Shown in pieces: positions 1-6,224 of a stretch of 12,869 bases of DNA. Below the pieces are notes generated by a model that was not told the origin of the DNA, did not search any database, and saw only the letters and a program-made list of their open reading frames with translations. The first letter of the stretch is position 1. Each line of letters opens with the position of its first letter. The translations under genes and the position numbers were made by a program. Origin of the DNA: Rhodobacterales bacterium UBA3089. Lineage in GTDB: Bacteria; Pseudomonadota; Alphaproteobacteria; Rhodobacterales; Rhodobacteraceae. The stretch is taken from NCBI GenBank assembly GCA_002367255.1, contig DFBD01000161.1, positions 1 to 12,869 of the forward strand. Direction: 5' to 3'.

Positions 1-208
1 CGTTCAATATCAATGGGTTAGGAGCCTAGGTTAATGTTCTTTGCGTTGTGTATCGCTTTGAACCCGTCTCATTCCCACCCTGTTCTGCTCACGTCTCTTG
101 CGAGTATGCCCAATTTGTAGCCTCGTTGGCCGCCGGTGTCACCCTTTGCGGTGTACACCCGAAAATTGTACCGCATGACGATTTATCTTGACAGGGCTCG
201 CGCACAAA
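1..208. other. Leading stretch with no recognised gene
   Basis: No coding sequence, RNA gene or terminator could be recognised here. The Doc toxin gene ends at 209 on the minus strand and nothing convincing follows it. A perfect 10-bp palindrome, GGTGTACACC, lies at 150-159, close to a related GGTGTCACC at 135-143. A 35-codon open frame exists on the minus strand at 69-176, but I see no family similarity and no clear ribosome-binding site, so I do not call it a gene. The stretch may hold a boundary of the integrated element, but no attachment core or tRNA end can be identified inside the window. Confidence 0.4.
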
Positions 209-601
209 TCACTTGGCGAGGTGGCGACGCACCCAGTCGGCAAGGCCTGCCTCGTCCAGTTCGCCCGCCGCCAGTGACATGATCACTTCGTATTTCTCCT
301 CTGCCGTAGCCATGAACTCAGCACCGTTCAGGTTGAGGAAAAGCCGCATCACCACCAGGGCTGTGCGCTTGTTGCCATCGGAAAAGGGATGGTTGCGCGC
401 GATGCCAAAGCCGTAGGCCGCTGCGAGATCAGCAAGATCAGGCGGTGGGTTGCCATAGGCCAGCCGGTTGCGGGGGCGATCAAGCGCAGATGCCAGTGCG
501 CCTGTGTCCCGCACCCCCTTCGCACCGCCATGCTCGGAGAGTTGGCGCTGGTGAATGGCTTCCACGACGTCAGCGCGAACCCAGACCGGGCTCGGGATCA
601 T
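209..601 (-). CDS. doc: Type II toxin, Doc (death-on-curing) family Fic-fold kinase
   Basis: This 130-residue protein has the full Doc/Fic signature HPFSDGNKR at residues 71-79, matching the HxFx(D/A)GNK active-site loop, in a chain of the usual Doc length (about 125-130 residues). Known Doc proteins phosphorylate elongation factor EF-Tu in the cytosol and stop translation until neutralised by a partner. The start codon lies inside the stop codon of the upstream antitoxin gene (ATGA overlap, 598-601), the standard antitoxin-first arrangement with translational coupling. The partner here is an AbrB/MazE-type protein rather than the Phd antitoxin of phage P1. The gene appears intact. Its targets are inferred from the family, not from this sequence. 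Confidence 0.93.
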   Translation of the reverse strand: MIPSPVWVRADVVEAIHQRQLSEHGGAKGVRDTGALASALDRPRNRLAYGNPPPDLADLAAAYGFGIARNHPFSDGNKRTALVVMRLFLNLNGAEFMATAEEKYEVIMSLAAGELDEAGLADWVRRHLAK

Positions 602-822
602 TCCGCGAGCTTCTTCAGGACGTCTCGATCCTCGCGCATGATCTCTTCCGCCGCGTCCATCTGCGCGGCGAACGCGGGGTCGTAGGGCGTCAACTCAATC
701 CCGTTGGGGGTTTCGACAGCATAGAGCCGATCCCCCTTCTGAACCCGGAGCCGGGCCAGCAGATCTTTGGGCAGGACAACCCCCACCGAATTACCGATAC
801 CTGTGACTTTCAAACTGGACAT
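598..822 (-). CDS. AbrB/MazE/SpoVT-family antitoxin, partner of Doc
   Basis: This small protein of 74 residues has an N-terminal swapped-hairpin AbrB/MazE DNA-binding domain (about residues 3-48: KVTGIGNSVGVVLPKDLL, then a KGDRLY strand). An acidic, helical C-terminal tail (about 50-74) follows and would be the part that covers the toxin. By family knowledge it should bind its own promoter as a dimer and neutralise the toxin encoded immediately downstream. The ATG at 822 is preceded by a strong GAGGAGG ribosome-binding site seven bases upstream. It overlaps the toxin gene by four bases. An inverted repeat over the predicted -10 element upstream fits autoregulation. It appears intact. Confidence 0.9.
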   Translation of the reverse strand: MSSLKVTGIGNSVGVVLPKDLLARLRVQKGDRLYAVETPNGIELTPYDPAFAAQMDAAEEIMREDRDVLKKLAE

Positions 823-845
823 GATCCGTCCTCCTCATGTGCTTA

Positions 846-877
846 GTTATAATAAAGGTTATAACAGAGAAATTCAA
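846..877 (-). promoter_or_regulatory. Toxin-antitoxin promoter with overlapping inverted-repeat operator
   Basis: On the minus strand TTGAAT (877 to 872) and TATTAT (854 to 849) form -35 and -10 elements with a 17-bp spacer, placing transcription start a little upstream of the antitoxin ribosome-binding site. An inverted repeat, GTTATAA (846-852) and TTATAAC (859-865) on the plus strand with a 6-bp gap, lies over the -10 element. This fits repression by the AbrB-type antitoxin. The -35 overlaps the last codons of the upstream DUF6362-type gene, so the pair can be transcribed independently of the replication operon. The segment is much more AT-rich than its surroundings. Confidence 0.6.
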
Positions 878-1332
878 CGGCGGTCCGATTGTATGCCGCA
901 GAGCGCAGCCTTTCTGGCTTTCGCGATCACATAATCCATCGATCGGCGCGTCGGCGGTTGCTTGCCCCGCAGCCGCCAGACAATCACAGCCAAACCGAAC
1001 TGCCAACGTCTCGTGGCTGCTGTACGCGAAAGCCCGAACTGCCAGGTGATCTGCTTCCAAGCCACCCGCTCAGCCCGGGCCCAGATTAGTTTCGCATCGT
1101 CGACCTCAAGCCAACGCAACCAGAGCATGGCCTCGTCAGCTTCGGTGATCATGCGCGGGCTGGGCAATGGCCTGCGCATCTTCGGTTCCTGACCGACCTT
1201 GTCGGCGAAGCTGTGGAAATACTCCGGCCAGGCGTTGAAATGCCCCTGCGGTTTTACCCCGGGCATCTGTCGCATGACGTCAGCCGCGAGTTCCAGCCGG
1301 TCCTGCACCCGGTTGATTGTCCAGTCAGTCAT
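874..1332 (-). CDS. DUF6362-type phage protein with helix-turn-helix
   Basis: The product has 152 residues and matches my recollection of the DUF6362 family found in Rhodobacterales prophages; its function is not established. The open frame runs further upstream, but the ATG at 1332 is preferred. It has an AAGGAAG ribosome-binding site and gives the usual N-terminus (MTDWTINRVQDRL). The central and C-terminal part is rich in Trp and Arg, and the stretch WKQITWQFGLSRTAATRRWQ (about residues 97-116) reads as a helix-turn-helix. A DNA-binding role, perhaps as a late regulator or small-terminase-like factor, is inference. It overlaps the upstream small gene by 8 bases and is the last gene of the coupled replication operon. 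Confidence 0.75.
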   Translation of the reverse strand: MTDWTINRVQDRLELAADVMRQMPGVKPQGHFNAWPEYFHSFADKVGQEPKMRRPLPSPRMITEADEAMLWLRWLEVDDAKLIWARAERVAWKQITWQFGLSRTAATRRWQFGLAVIVWRLRGKQPPTRRSMDYVIAKARKAALCGIQSDRR

Positions 1333-1534
1333 GGCTTGCTTCCTTCTGTCCGAGGCATTTGCCGTAGAGTTTTTCACCAAGCTGGCGAACCAGTTCCCGT
1401 TCCGGCCATGTGAGGCGCTGGTCATCCAGCGATACCGCCAGCAGACCCTGTTCTTTCCATCCGTCGCGTTTGACCTGATCGGGGTTGCGACGGGTGCCGC
1501 CAAAGCCGCGTGGAGTGAAGGTCATGCCGGTCAT
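1325..1534 (-). CDS. Small phage-type protein of unknown function
   Basis: This 69-residue, basic protein begins MTGMTFTPRGFGGTRRNP and has a central segment with conserved-looking WPERELVRQLGEKLYGK. I do not assign a function. The ATG at 1534 overlaps the stop codon of the RuvC-like frame (ATGA, 1531-1534) and has a GGGGAGG ribosome-binding site six bases upstream. Its own end overlaps the next gene by 8 bases. The overlaps on both sides and the good ribosome-binding site make it a real, translationally coupled gene and not a shadow frame. Its place between a RuvC-like resolvase and the DUF6362-type gene points to phage replication or packaging. Confidence 0.7.
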   Translation of the reverse strand: MTGMTFTPRGFGGTRRNPDQVKRDGWKEQGLLAVSLDDQRLTWPERELVRQLGEKLYGKCLGQKEASHD

Positions 1535-2067
1535 GCCATGCCTCCCCGGGTTTCAATGGCCCAGAGCAGGATGGCGATGGCATCGGCCTCGTTATCATCC
1601 GCCGGGCTGAACCCGCGCTCACGGGCCGCATTGATCATCGCCTGCTTCGGGGCATTGCCCTTGCCGGTGGCGTGTTTTTTGATCGTGCCGACTGGCACGC
1701 CCTGATACGGCACCCCGCGCATCTCGGCTCAAGCCGTCAACGTAGCCATCAGACCGCCGTAAACGTGCGCAGCATCGGTGCCCGCGTGTCGACGAACTTC
1801 CTCATACCAGATCGTGGCGACCGGTCCGCTGAGGCGATCCATCTCCGCCAGCCAGTTCTGGAACCGCAGATAGCGCATACCACCGCCGTCGTAGCGGCTG
1901 GGGCGGAAGCTGACGGTGCCGCTGGTGATCAGGCCGCTCTGGGATTTCAGAGCCCAGCCGGTGGTGGTGCCAAGATCAATGGCCAGCAGGGTGCGGTCCA
2001 TCAGGGTGGTTATTGGCAATTCGGGCCTTGCGTCCATGCTGTCGGTGGTCAGAGTCAAATGAGCCAT
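1531..2067 (-). pseudogene. RuvC-like Holliday-junction resolvase interrupted by in-frame TGA
   Basis: Two pieces lie in the same frame, 2067-1732 and 1728-1531, separated only by a TGA at 1729-1731. Read through, the chain is 178 residues with RNase H-fold RuvC features: the first catalytic Asp in AIDLGTTTGWAL (D31), Glu residues in IWYEEV (89-90), and the C-terminal acidic motif ADDNEADA (D157, D158, D162). The stop sits where relatives commonly have Trp, so a TGG to TGA transition is likely. The ATG at 2067 has an AAGGAG site seven bases upstream. An ATG two codons after the stop (1720-1722) could restart translation. Neither piece alone holds all catalytic residues, so the enzyme is probably inactive unless the halves assemble or the stop is read through. 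Related enzymes cut Holliday junctions during phage replication. Confidence 0.8.
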
Positions 2068-2104
2068 GGGTGGTCTCCTTTTTGGTTGGCTGCTCGGGGT
2101 GGAA

Positions 2105-2148
2105 GACGACGGTGGCTCTGGTGCTTGGCGGTACTGGCCACCGTCGTC
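2105..2148. repeat. Perfect 12-bp inverted repeat upstream of the RuvC-like gene
   Basis: GACGACGGTGGC (2105-2116) pairs perfectly with GCCACCGTCGTC (2137-2148) across a 20-base loop. The structure lies about 25 bases before the ribosome-binding site of the RuvC-like gene, in its leader if transcription comes from upstream. There is no T-run on either side, so an intrinsic terminator is unlikely. It could be a regulatory hairpin, a protein-binding site or a priming hairpin. Confidence 0.6.
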
Positions 2149-2207
2149 GGATGAATGTGTTGTGGGGTTCTCTTGTGCACACCAACTTCGCAGCCCAAGT
2201 CGAACCC

Positions 2208-2268
2208 AGGGGTAGGTGGTGTCTCTCCCGCGTTTAGCGGGGAGGACACCTACCCCTTTAGGGGGGTA
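2208..2268. repeat. Large hairpin with an alternative competing stem
   Basis: The left arm, 2208-2231 (begins AGGGGTAGGTG, ends CTCCCGC), pairs with the right arm, 2237-2257 (begins GCGGGGAGGACAC, ends CTACCCCT), around a 5-base loop. The stem is about 20 bp with a small bulge. The segment TACCCC at 2251-2256 can instead pair with GGGGTA at the end of 2261-2268, giving a short stem with a TTTA loop. The two stems exclude each other, as in attenuators. No T-run follows on the minus strand, so simple intrinsic termination is not clear. Confidence 0.6.
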
Positions 2269-2501
2269 AATCCGGTTTTTGAGTTCCTGCGTAAGTATTT
2301 GAAATAACTGGTATTTTTCAGGAAATCGCAGAAACTCAAATCGGGTATTCGGCGAGTTTCCGATTTCCTGCGCAACCGGTTGATTTTGTTGCGAGATTTC
2401 AGGAACTCGGAATTTTCCAGCACCCGATTTCCTGCGATTTCCTGCAGGAACTCGGAATTTTCAGGGGCGATCTGAGTTCTTGGGGCGGGCATTTTCTTCA
2501 T
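2250..2501 (-). CDS. Doubtful small ORF running through the repeat cluster
   Basis: This 83-codon frame starts with an ATG that overlaps the stop of the primase-helicase gene (ATGA, 2498-2501), which is the coupling seen elsewhere in this operon. Against it, most of the frame consists of the CAGGAAMTC repeat cluster, and the product is a basic, Asn/Ser/Arg-rich chain with internally repeated ENSEFL segments and no recognisable domain. It may be a coupled leader-like frame or only an accident of repeats that have no stops in this phase. I see no function for it. Confidence 0.3.
   Translation of the reverse strand: MKKMPAPRTQIAPENSEFLQEIAGNRVLENSEFLKSRNKINRLRRKSETRRIPDLSFCDFLKNTSYFKYLRRNSKTGFTPLKG
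2281..2462. repeat. Cluster of CAGGAAMTC iteron-like repeats in both orientations
   Basis: The 11-mer CGATTTCCTGC occurs at 2361-2371, 2425-2435 and 2435-2445 (the last two sharing one base). Its inverse, CAGGAAATCG, is at 2319-2328. The variant CAGGAACTCG is at 2400-2409 and 2445-2454 inside an 18-bp exact direct repeat (CAGGAACTCGGAATTTTC, 2400-2417 and 2445-2462), and a further copy, GAGTTCCTGC, is at 2281-2290. That makes seven copies of CAGGAAMTC within 182 bp, in AT-richer DNA directly after the primase-helicase gene. Such clusters bind replication initiators in iteron origins. Whether this is an origin, a regulator-binding array or coding repeats cannot be settled from sequence alone. 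Confidence 0.7.
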
Positions 2502-4891
2502 GTTTCACACCCGTCCTGATCAACCCAGACTTCCGGATTTTCGACAGGCAGGCGGACACCGGTTTCGGGACACATGAAGTCCGTCGGCAGCACTTTGACA
2601 AAGCCAGGTGAAACCTCACCAGTCTCATCATCGGCTACTTCGTGATCGATTTTCAGAAGCATATCCCTGACACAGAGATAGCCGAATTTTGCCCGGATTG
2701 CCTTGAGGCCCAAGTCATCGGCAGGTTCGCCCCGCAGGAATTTGACATGGCCCTTGGTGGCGAGAACACGTAGCCGTTCCCGAATACTGGTCTGGCCACC
2801 AAGACTGCCCTTGTTTTCAAACTTCGCCGCAAACTGGGTCAAGGTGAACATCTTTCCCCGCGTCGCCTGATCGGAAATCATCTGGACAATCACGTCGCCT
2901 TTGCGATCCCGTTCCGCATCATGTTTCGCGCCAACATCCTTGCGGACCAACCGATCGTTCATCGGGTTCATCTCGACCCATTTGCCTTTCTCCTTGTCGA
3001 TCAACTTGGAAGGCAGCGCCGGGCCATTTCGCAGCTCGATTTCCAGTTTGCGTTGACTGTTTTCTTCTTCCGGCCGGTGCATGATGATGCCAGAGGTGTA
3101 GAATCCGCGCAGGGAACTGGCACCGGACAGGGCCAGAAACGGATCCTCCTTCACCTGGTTCTTGCTGAGCTTCTTGGTGTGATGGACAAGGATCACACCG
3201 CAATCCGGGTTCACCGCTTCGCGCAGCACCTCTACGCGGTCCTTCAGGAAAAACATCATCGCGCCGTTGTCGTTTTCACCGCCGCCATCGGGGCCGCCGT
3301 CAAAGACATTGCGGATCGGGTCGATACAGAGAATGTCGATGGGATCCTCGGGAAACGCCTCTTTGACCGCAGCGGCGGCCATGGCGCTGCCTTGCTCATC
3401 CAGCAGCAATTTCAGCTTCGGCGTGGCCACGAAAGTGTCACGGGCGGCGGCAATCACCTCCGGCGGCAGGGCGATCTGTTTCAACCGTTCGCGCAGGTAA
3501 TGATACTGGATCTCAGCTTGCAGATAGAACACCCGAAGGGAGCGTGGCGGGGTGAACCCGAGGAAAGGAATGCCCGCCGCCATGTGCACGAGCCAGGAGA
3601 TCAGGAAGTCGCTCTTGCCGACCTTTGGCGCACCGCCCAGAACCAGCAGGCCACCCGGTGTCAGCACGCGGGGCGCTATGATGTCCTCGGGCATCGGGCT
3701 GGTGTCATCGAGCAGTTCGCCCAGCATGAAGGCGGACATGGTGATGGGGACCGGTGCCCCGGTATCGAGCCGCAGGAGCGGCGGGCCGTTCTTTTCAACA
3801 TGGATATTCCAGATGCGTTCAGCTTCGCGCTGAAGTCGTTCCACCGGCCAGCTCGGGCGCAGCATGGCGGCGTTGTAACCGCAGATGCCTTCCCAGCCCG
3901 CATCCTTGGACATGCGGCCCTCGTGCACCATGCGCACGAAGTGTCCGATGGCGGCACTGGCTCCCTCGAAACGCGACCAGTCGTCCTGCGCGCCTTCCCG
4001 CACCGGCGAGGTCAGCACATCTCCGGTTTTGGGTTTATCCTCACGCACAAATTCCGGCTCGAGCGATATCCCTGGTGCGGGCGGCATGTCCTGAACGGCT
4101 TCGGCAAACTCATCGAGATCCCATTCCTTGTCGGGATTGATCTCGAGGATCTGCACCAGCGTTTTGAGGTTGTTTTTGTAATAAATGCTGCCAGCCACCC
4201 GGATTGGCTGATGCGCCGAGCGGAAATGCATGTCGCCCCCGACCTTGGCTGCGATGTCACCGCGCAAACGGCAGGCGCTGGCCACATCACTCCCATCGGC
4301 TGGTTCAGTCAGTTTCCACCAGACATGGCATTTCTGCTGACCTTCCGGTGTGATGCCACCACTTTGAACCACCATGGTGGGCGCACCGAGATGTGCCTCC
4401 AGATGCGCGCGTTTGGCGGCAATGTCGCCGGTATCAAGATCGACAACCAGAGCCTGCATCTGCAGAACATCGACCGCCTTGGCTTGCCCGGCCTCTCTCA
4501 CCGTGCCCGGTATCACATAAACGGCGGCACCTTCCTTTGAGGCCCAGTTGGCAAAGGTCGCCATCTTGTCCGGCGTTTCAGAATTTGCCTCGAGCCAGAT
4601 ATTGTGCGGTCGCCCATCGATGCCCTGACCCTTGTCGATGAAACTGCGGACCGGGATCAGGCCATCGCAATAACCGAACACCACGTCCATGAAGGTTGCG
4701 ATCTGCGCGGAATCCGGTTCATCACCAAACACATCGTTCTGTGGGGCCGCGTCGTTGAAATCGCGCCACGGGTTAAAGTGGACAACGTTTCCTCCATCGG
4801 TGTTTTCAGCATCGGTGCCTTTTGCCTCCTCAACCGGCACAGGTCCGGTTTTTGGATCCTCTGGTGTTGTGTCATCATGCTTGTCGCTCAT
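2498..4891 (-). CDS. Primase-helicase: RepB-like AEP primase fused to RepA-like RecA-fold ATPase
   Basis: The product has 797 residues. The N-terminal third carries archaeo-eukaryotic-type primase features: the DLD metal-binding motif in LVVDLDTGD (residues 151-153), CHVWW with His189, and HQPIRVAGS (227-235). The central part is a RecA-fold ATPase of the RSF1010 RepA/DnaB-like type: Walker A GGAPKVGKS (419-427), Walker B DILCIDP (519-525) and the sensor-type VHHTKK (569-574). The C-terminal region (about 660-797) has no motif I can name. By family it should unwind and prime DNA for element replication. The frame opens at 4936, but the ATG at 4891 has a GGAGG site eight bases upstream and overlaps the nuclease stop (ATGA), so I chose it. 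It appears intact. Confidence 0.88.
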   Translation of the reverse strand: MSDKHDDTTPEDPKTGPVPVEEAKGTDAENTDGGNVVHFNPWRDFNDAAPQNDVFGDEPDSAQIATFMDVVFGYCDGLIPVRSFIDKGQGIDGRPHNIWLEANSETPDKMATFANWASKEGAAVYVIPGTVREAGQAKAVDVLQMQALVVDLDTGDIAAKRAHLEAHLGAPTMVVQSGGITPEGQQKCHVWWKLTEPADGSDVASACRLRGDIAAKVGGDMHFRSAHQPIRVAGSIYYKNNLKTLVQILEINPDKEWDLDEFAEAVQDMPPAPGISLEPEFVREDKPKTGDVLTSPVREGAQDDWSRFEGASAAIGHFVRMVHEGRMSKDAGWEGICGYNAAMLRPSWPVERLQREAERIWNIHVEKNGPPLLRLDTGAPVPITMSAFMLGELLDDTSPMPEDIIAPRVLTPGGLLVLGGAPKVGKSDFLISWLVHMAAGIPFLGFTPPRSLRVFYLQAEIQYHYLRERLKQIALPPEVIAAARDTFVATPKLKLLLDEQGSAMAAAAVKEAFPEDPIDILCIDPIRNVFDGGPDGGGENDNGAMMFFLKDRVEVLREAVNPDCGVILVHHTKKLSKNQVKEDPFLALSGASSLRGFYTSGIIMHRPEEENSQRKLEIELRNGPALPSKLIDKEKGKWVEMNPMNDRLVRKDVGAKHDAERDRKGDVIVQMISDQATRGKMFTLTQFAAKFENKGSLGGQTSIRERLRVLATKGHVKFLRGEPADDLGLKAIRAKFGYLCVRDMLLKIDHEVADDETGEVSPGFVKVLPTDFMCPETGVRLPVENPEVWVDQDGCET

Positions 4892-5691
4892 TGGTCCTGC
4901 CTCCAGCAGCGGTCCGCGTAAGAGCAGAACCGGCATTCAAAGAAATCTCGGTTGTTGGCGACGCGGGGCAGTAGATCACCCGCATCCGTGGCCTGCAGGA
5001 TGCGCACCGCGCGATCCGACATGCGCTGTGCCAGGGCGGCATCAAACGGCACCAGCTCGTGGTAGAGCTCCGCCGTGTCTTTGTTGATGGCGGTGAACAG
5101 CGCCGGGGCCTCGGAAATCCCCGGCACGCTTGGTTCCATGTAGGCCTGATAGATCGCGATCTGGGCGGCATAGACCGGCTTTGACAGCGCCACGCCTTTC
5201 TTCACCGTTTCGCGCCAGTTTCTGGCGTTCATGGTTTTGCATTCCCAGAGTGCCGGGGCGGTAAACCCGAGACCCTCAGGAGCGGCGGCAATGATGCCGT
5301 CCACATGGCCACGGATGCGTCCACCCGCGACGGAGAAGCCGAACTGGCCGCCATCGCGTTTTTGCGTGACCAGATCGATCCCGGCCGCGCGCAGCCAGCG
5401 GATCGCCAGATCCTCGAGCTGGTGGCCGATTGCGAAGATCCGAAGCGTCTGGCCGCTGAAATCGCCGCCTTCGTCCTTGGGCGCGTTTGTGAACTCAAAC
5501 TGCAATGCCCGTTCACAAGAGACACCCAACCGGGAGGCCCCGAGATAGGTGCGCGGTGCCGAACGAAGGGTACCGATGGTACTATGATTTAGGCATTGCA
5601 GCCGGTCTGATACCAACAACAAACAGCGCACATTGCTTTTTTGTAGGCTGCAAGCCAGAGGAATTTCATAGGAGATTCGGCCGCAATTCAT
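4888..5691 (-). CDS. PD-(D/E)XK Fe-S nuclease (RecB/Cas4-like), 5' end truncated
   Basis: The core from about residue 45 reads as a RecB-like nuclease: H90 in IGHQLED, D131 in GHVDG, E150 and K152 in WECK, and a QxxxY motif (Q177, Y181). Four cysteines (C59, C253, C256, C262; the last three as CxxCx5C) fit the Fe-S cluster of Cas4/AddB-type nucleases. Such enzymes process DNA ends in phage recombination or replication. Similarity begins near APRTYLGASRLG, at about 5559. Everything upstream is antisense to the oxidoreductase fragment, so the native start is lost. The ATG at 5691 is the first in frame but has no ribosome-binding site, and a GTG at 5754 or near-junction GTG/TTG codons are alternatives. 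The end overlaps the primase-helicase start by ATGA. Only some N-terminal residues are lost, so activity is possible if it is expressed. Confidence 0.75.
   Translation of the reverse strand: MNCGRISYEIPLACSLQKSNVRCLLLVSDRLQCLNHSTIGTLRSAPRTYLGASRLGVSCERALQFEFTNAPKDEGGDFSGQTLRIFAIGHQLEDLAIRWLRAAGIDLVTQKRDGGQFGFSVAGGRIRGHVDGIIAAAPEGLGFTAPALWECKTMNARNWRETVKKGVALSKPVYAAQIAIYQAYMEPSVPGISEAPALFTAINKDTAELYHELVPFDAALAQRMSDRAVRILQATDAGDLLPRVANNRDFFECRFCSYADRCWRQDQ
5559..5568. other. Recombination junction between two head-to-head truncated genes
   Basis: Recognisable nuclease sequence on the minus strand begins at about 5559, and recognisable oxidoreductase sequence on the plus strand begins at about 5568 (GYRWYYDLG). 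Both genes have lost their 5' ends within some ten bases of each other. This marks the point where the phage-type block was joined to the metabolic block. No insertion sequence, terminal repeat or tRNA is seen at the join. Confidence 0.65.
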
Positions 5692-6134
5692 TCGCAACCG
5701 CAATGGAGGTCTTGTCAACTTGGGAGCCCGATCTTGCTGTCGACATAGCGGCACGCGGACCGAACGAGCGACCCCGGCGATTTCTGGGCCAGAACGGATT
5801 TATTCGCGATAGCACGGGGCGGGGTTGGGCACTGGTCGGTGATGCGGGATACTTCAAGGATCCACTGACCGCACACGGTATCACGGATGCTTTTCTGGAT
5901 TCCCACCGACTCGCACAGGCGTTTGCGCGAAACCCTAGCGACGTGGGCGAATACCAAGACGAAAGAGATCACTTTGCCCATAGATTGTTCGAGATCACAG
6001 AAGACATCGCGTCACTGAACTGGGACCTTGAAATGCTGAAGTTGCTTCACATCGAACTTAATGGCTGCATGAAGGCCGAGGGCGAGTCGCTGAAGGTCGG
6101 CGAACTGGCAGGTGCAGTCATTAGTGCCGCATAG
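5568..6134 (+). pseudogene. 3' remnant of an FAD-dependent oxidoreductase/monooxygenase
   Basis: About 188 C-terminal residues remain of a flavoprotein of the p-hydroxybenzoate-hydroxylase/halogenase-like group. The clearest mark is ALVGDAGYFKDPLTAHGITD (5829-5888), the GD motif that contacts the FAD ribityl chain. Upstream, GYRWYYDLGIAAGLIP (from 5568) matches the substrate-domain strand of the same family. The N-terminal Rossmann GxGxxG nucleotide-binding region is missing because the gene is cut at the junction with the phage block. An ATG at 5505 in the same frame lies in antisense nuclease DNA and is not a native start. No frameshift is visible in the remaining part, so the truncation may be recent. 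Without the FAD ADP-binding domain it cannot be an active enzyme. Confidence 0.75.
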
Positions 6135-6224
6135 ATCTGTAAGGTCCGGTGAGCGGCATGCATTCGAGTTGGACCGCCGTGACGCAATCCCAAACGCAAC
6201 AAATCAAATAACAAGGAGACGATC

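Noticed and set aside
69..176. A 35-codon minus-strand ORF upstream of the window start side of doc
   Set aside because: No ribosome-binding site or family similarity could be recognised; too short to support.
1199..1705. A 168-codon frame on the plus strand across 1199-1705
   Set aside because: It is antisense to three overlapping, coupled minus-strand genes with good ribosome-binding sites and has no family features.
1531..2067. TGA recoded as Trp or selenocysteine
   Set aside because: The other broken gene also contains TAA, many intact genes here end in TGA, and no selenocysteine-type structure or cysteine position supports recoding; ordinary nonsense mutation is simpler.
2281..2462. 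CRISPR array
   Set aside because: Repeats are about 10-18 bp, irregularly spaced, partly tandem and in both orientations, with no uniform spacers and no cas genes; the Cas4-like nuclease belongs to the phage replication type.
2921..4540. A 539-codon open frame on the plus strand
   Set aside because: It lies wholly antisense to the primase-helicase gene, whose motifs and coupled start are clear; its translation shows no domain and it arises from codon bias on the other strand.
5505..5567. ATG at 5505 as a start for the FAD oxidoreductase
   Set aside because: Codons 1-21 are antisense to the nuclease coding sequence and do not resemble the family; the frame is open only by chance across the junction.
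5570..5582. GTACC-GAT-GGTAC short palindrome near the truncation junction as a recombination site
   Set aside because: It falls within the family-like residues GYRWYY of the oxidoreductase, so it is ordinary coding sequence, and the arms are only 5 bp.
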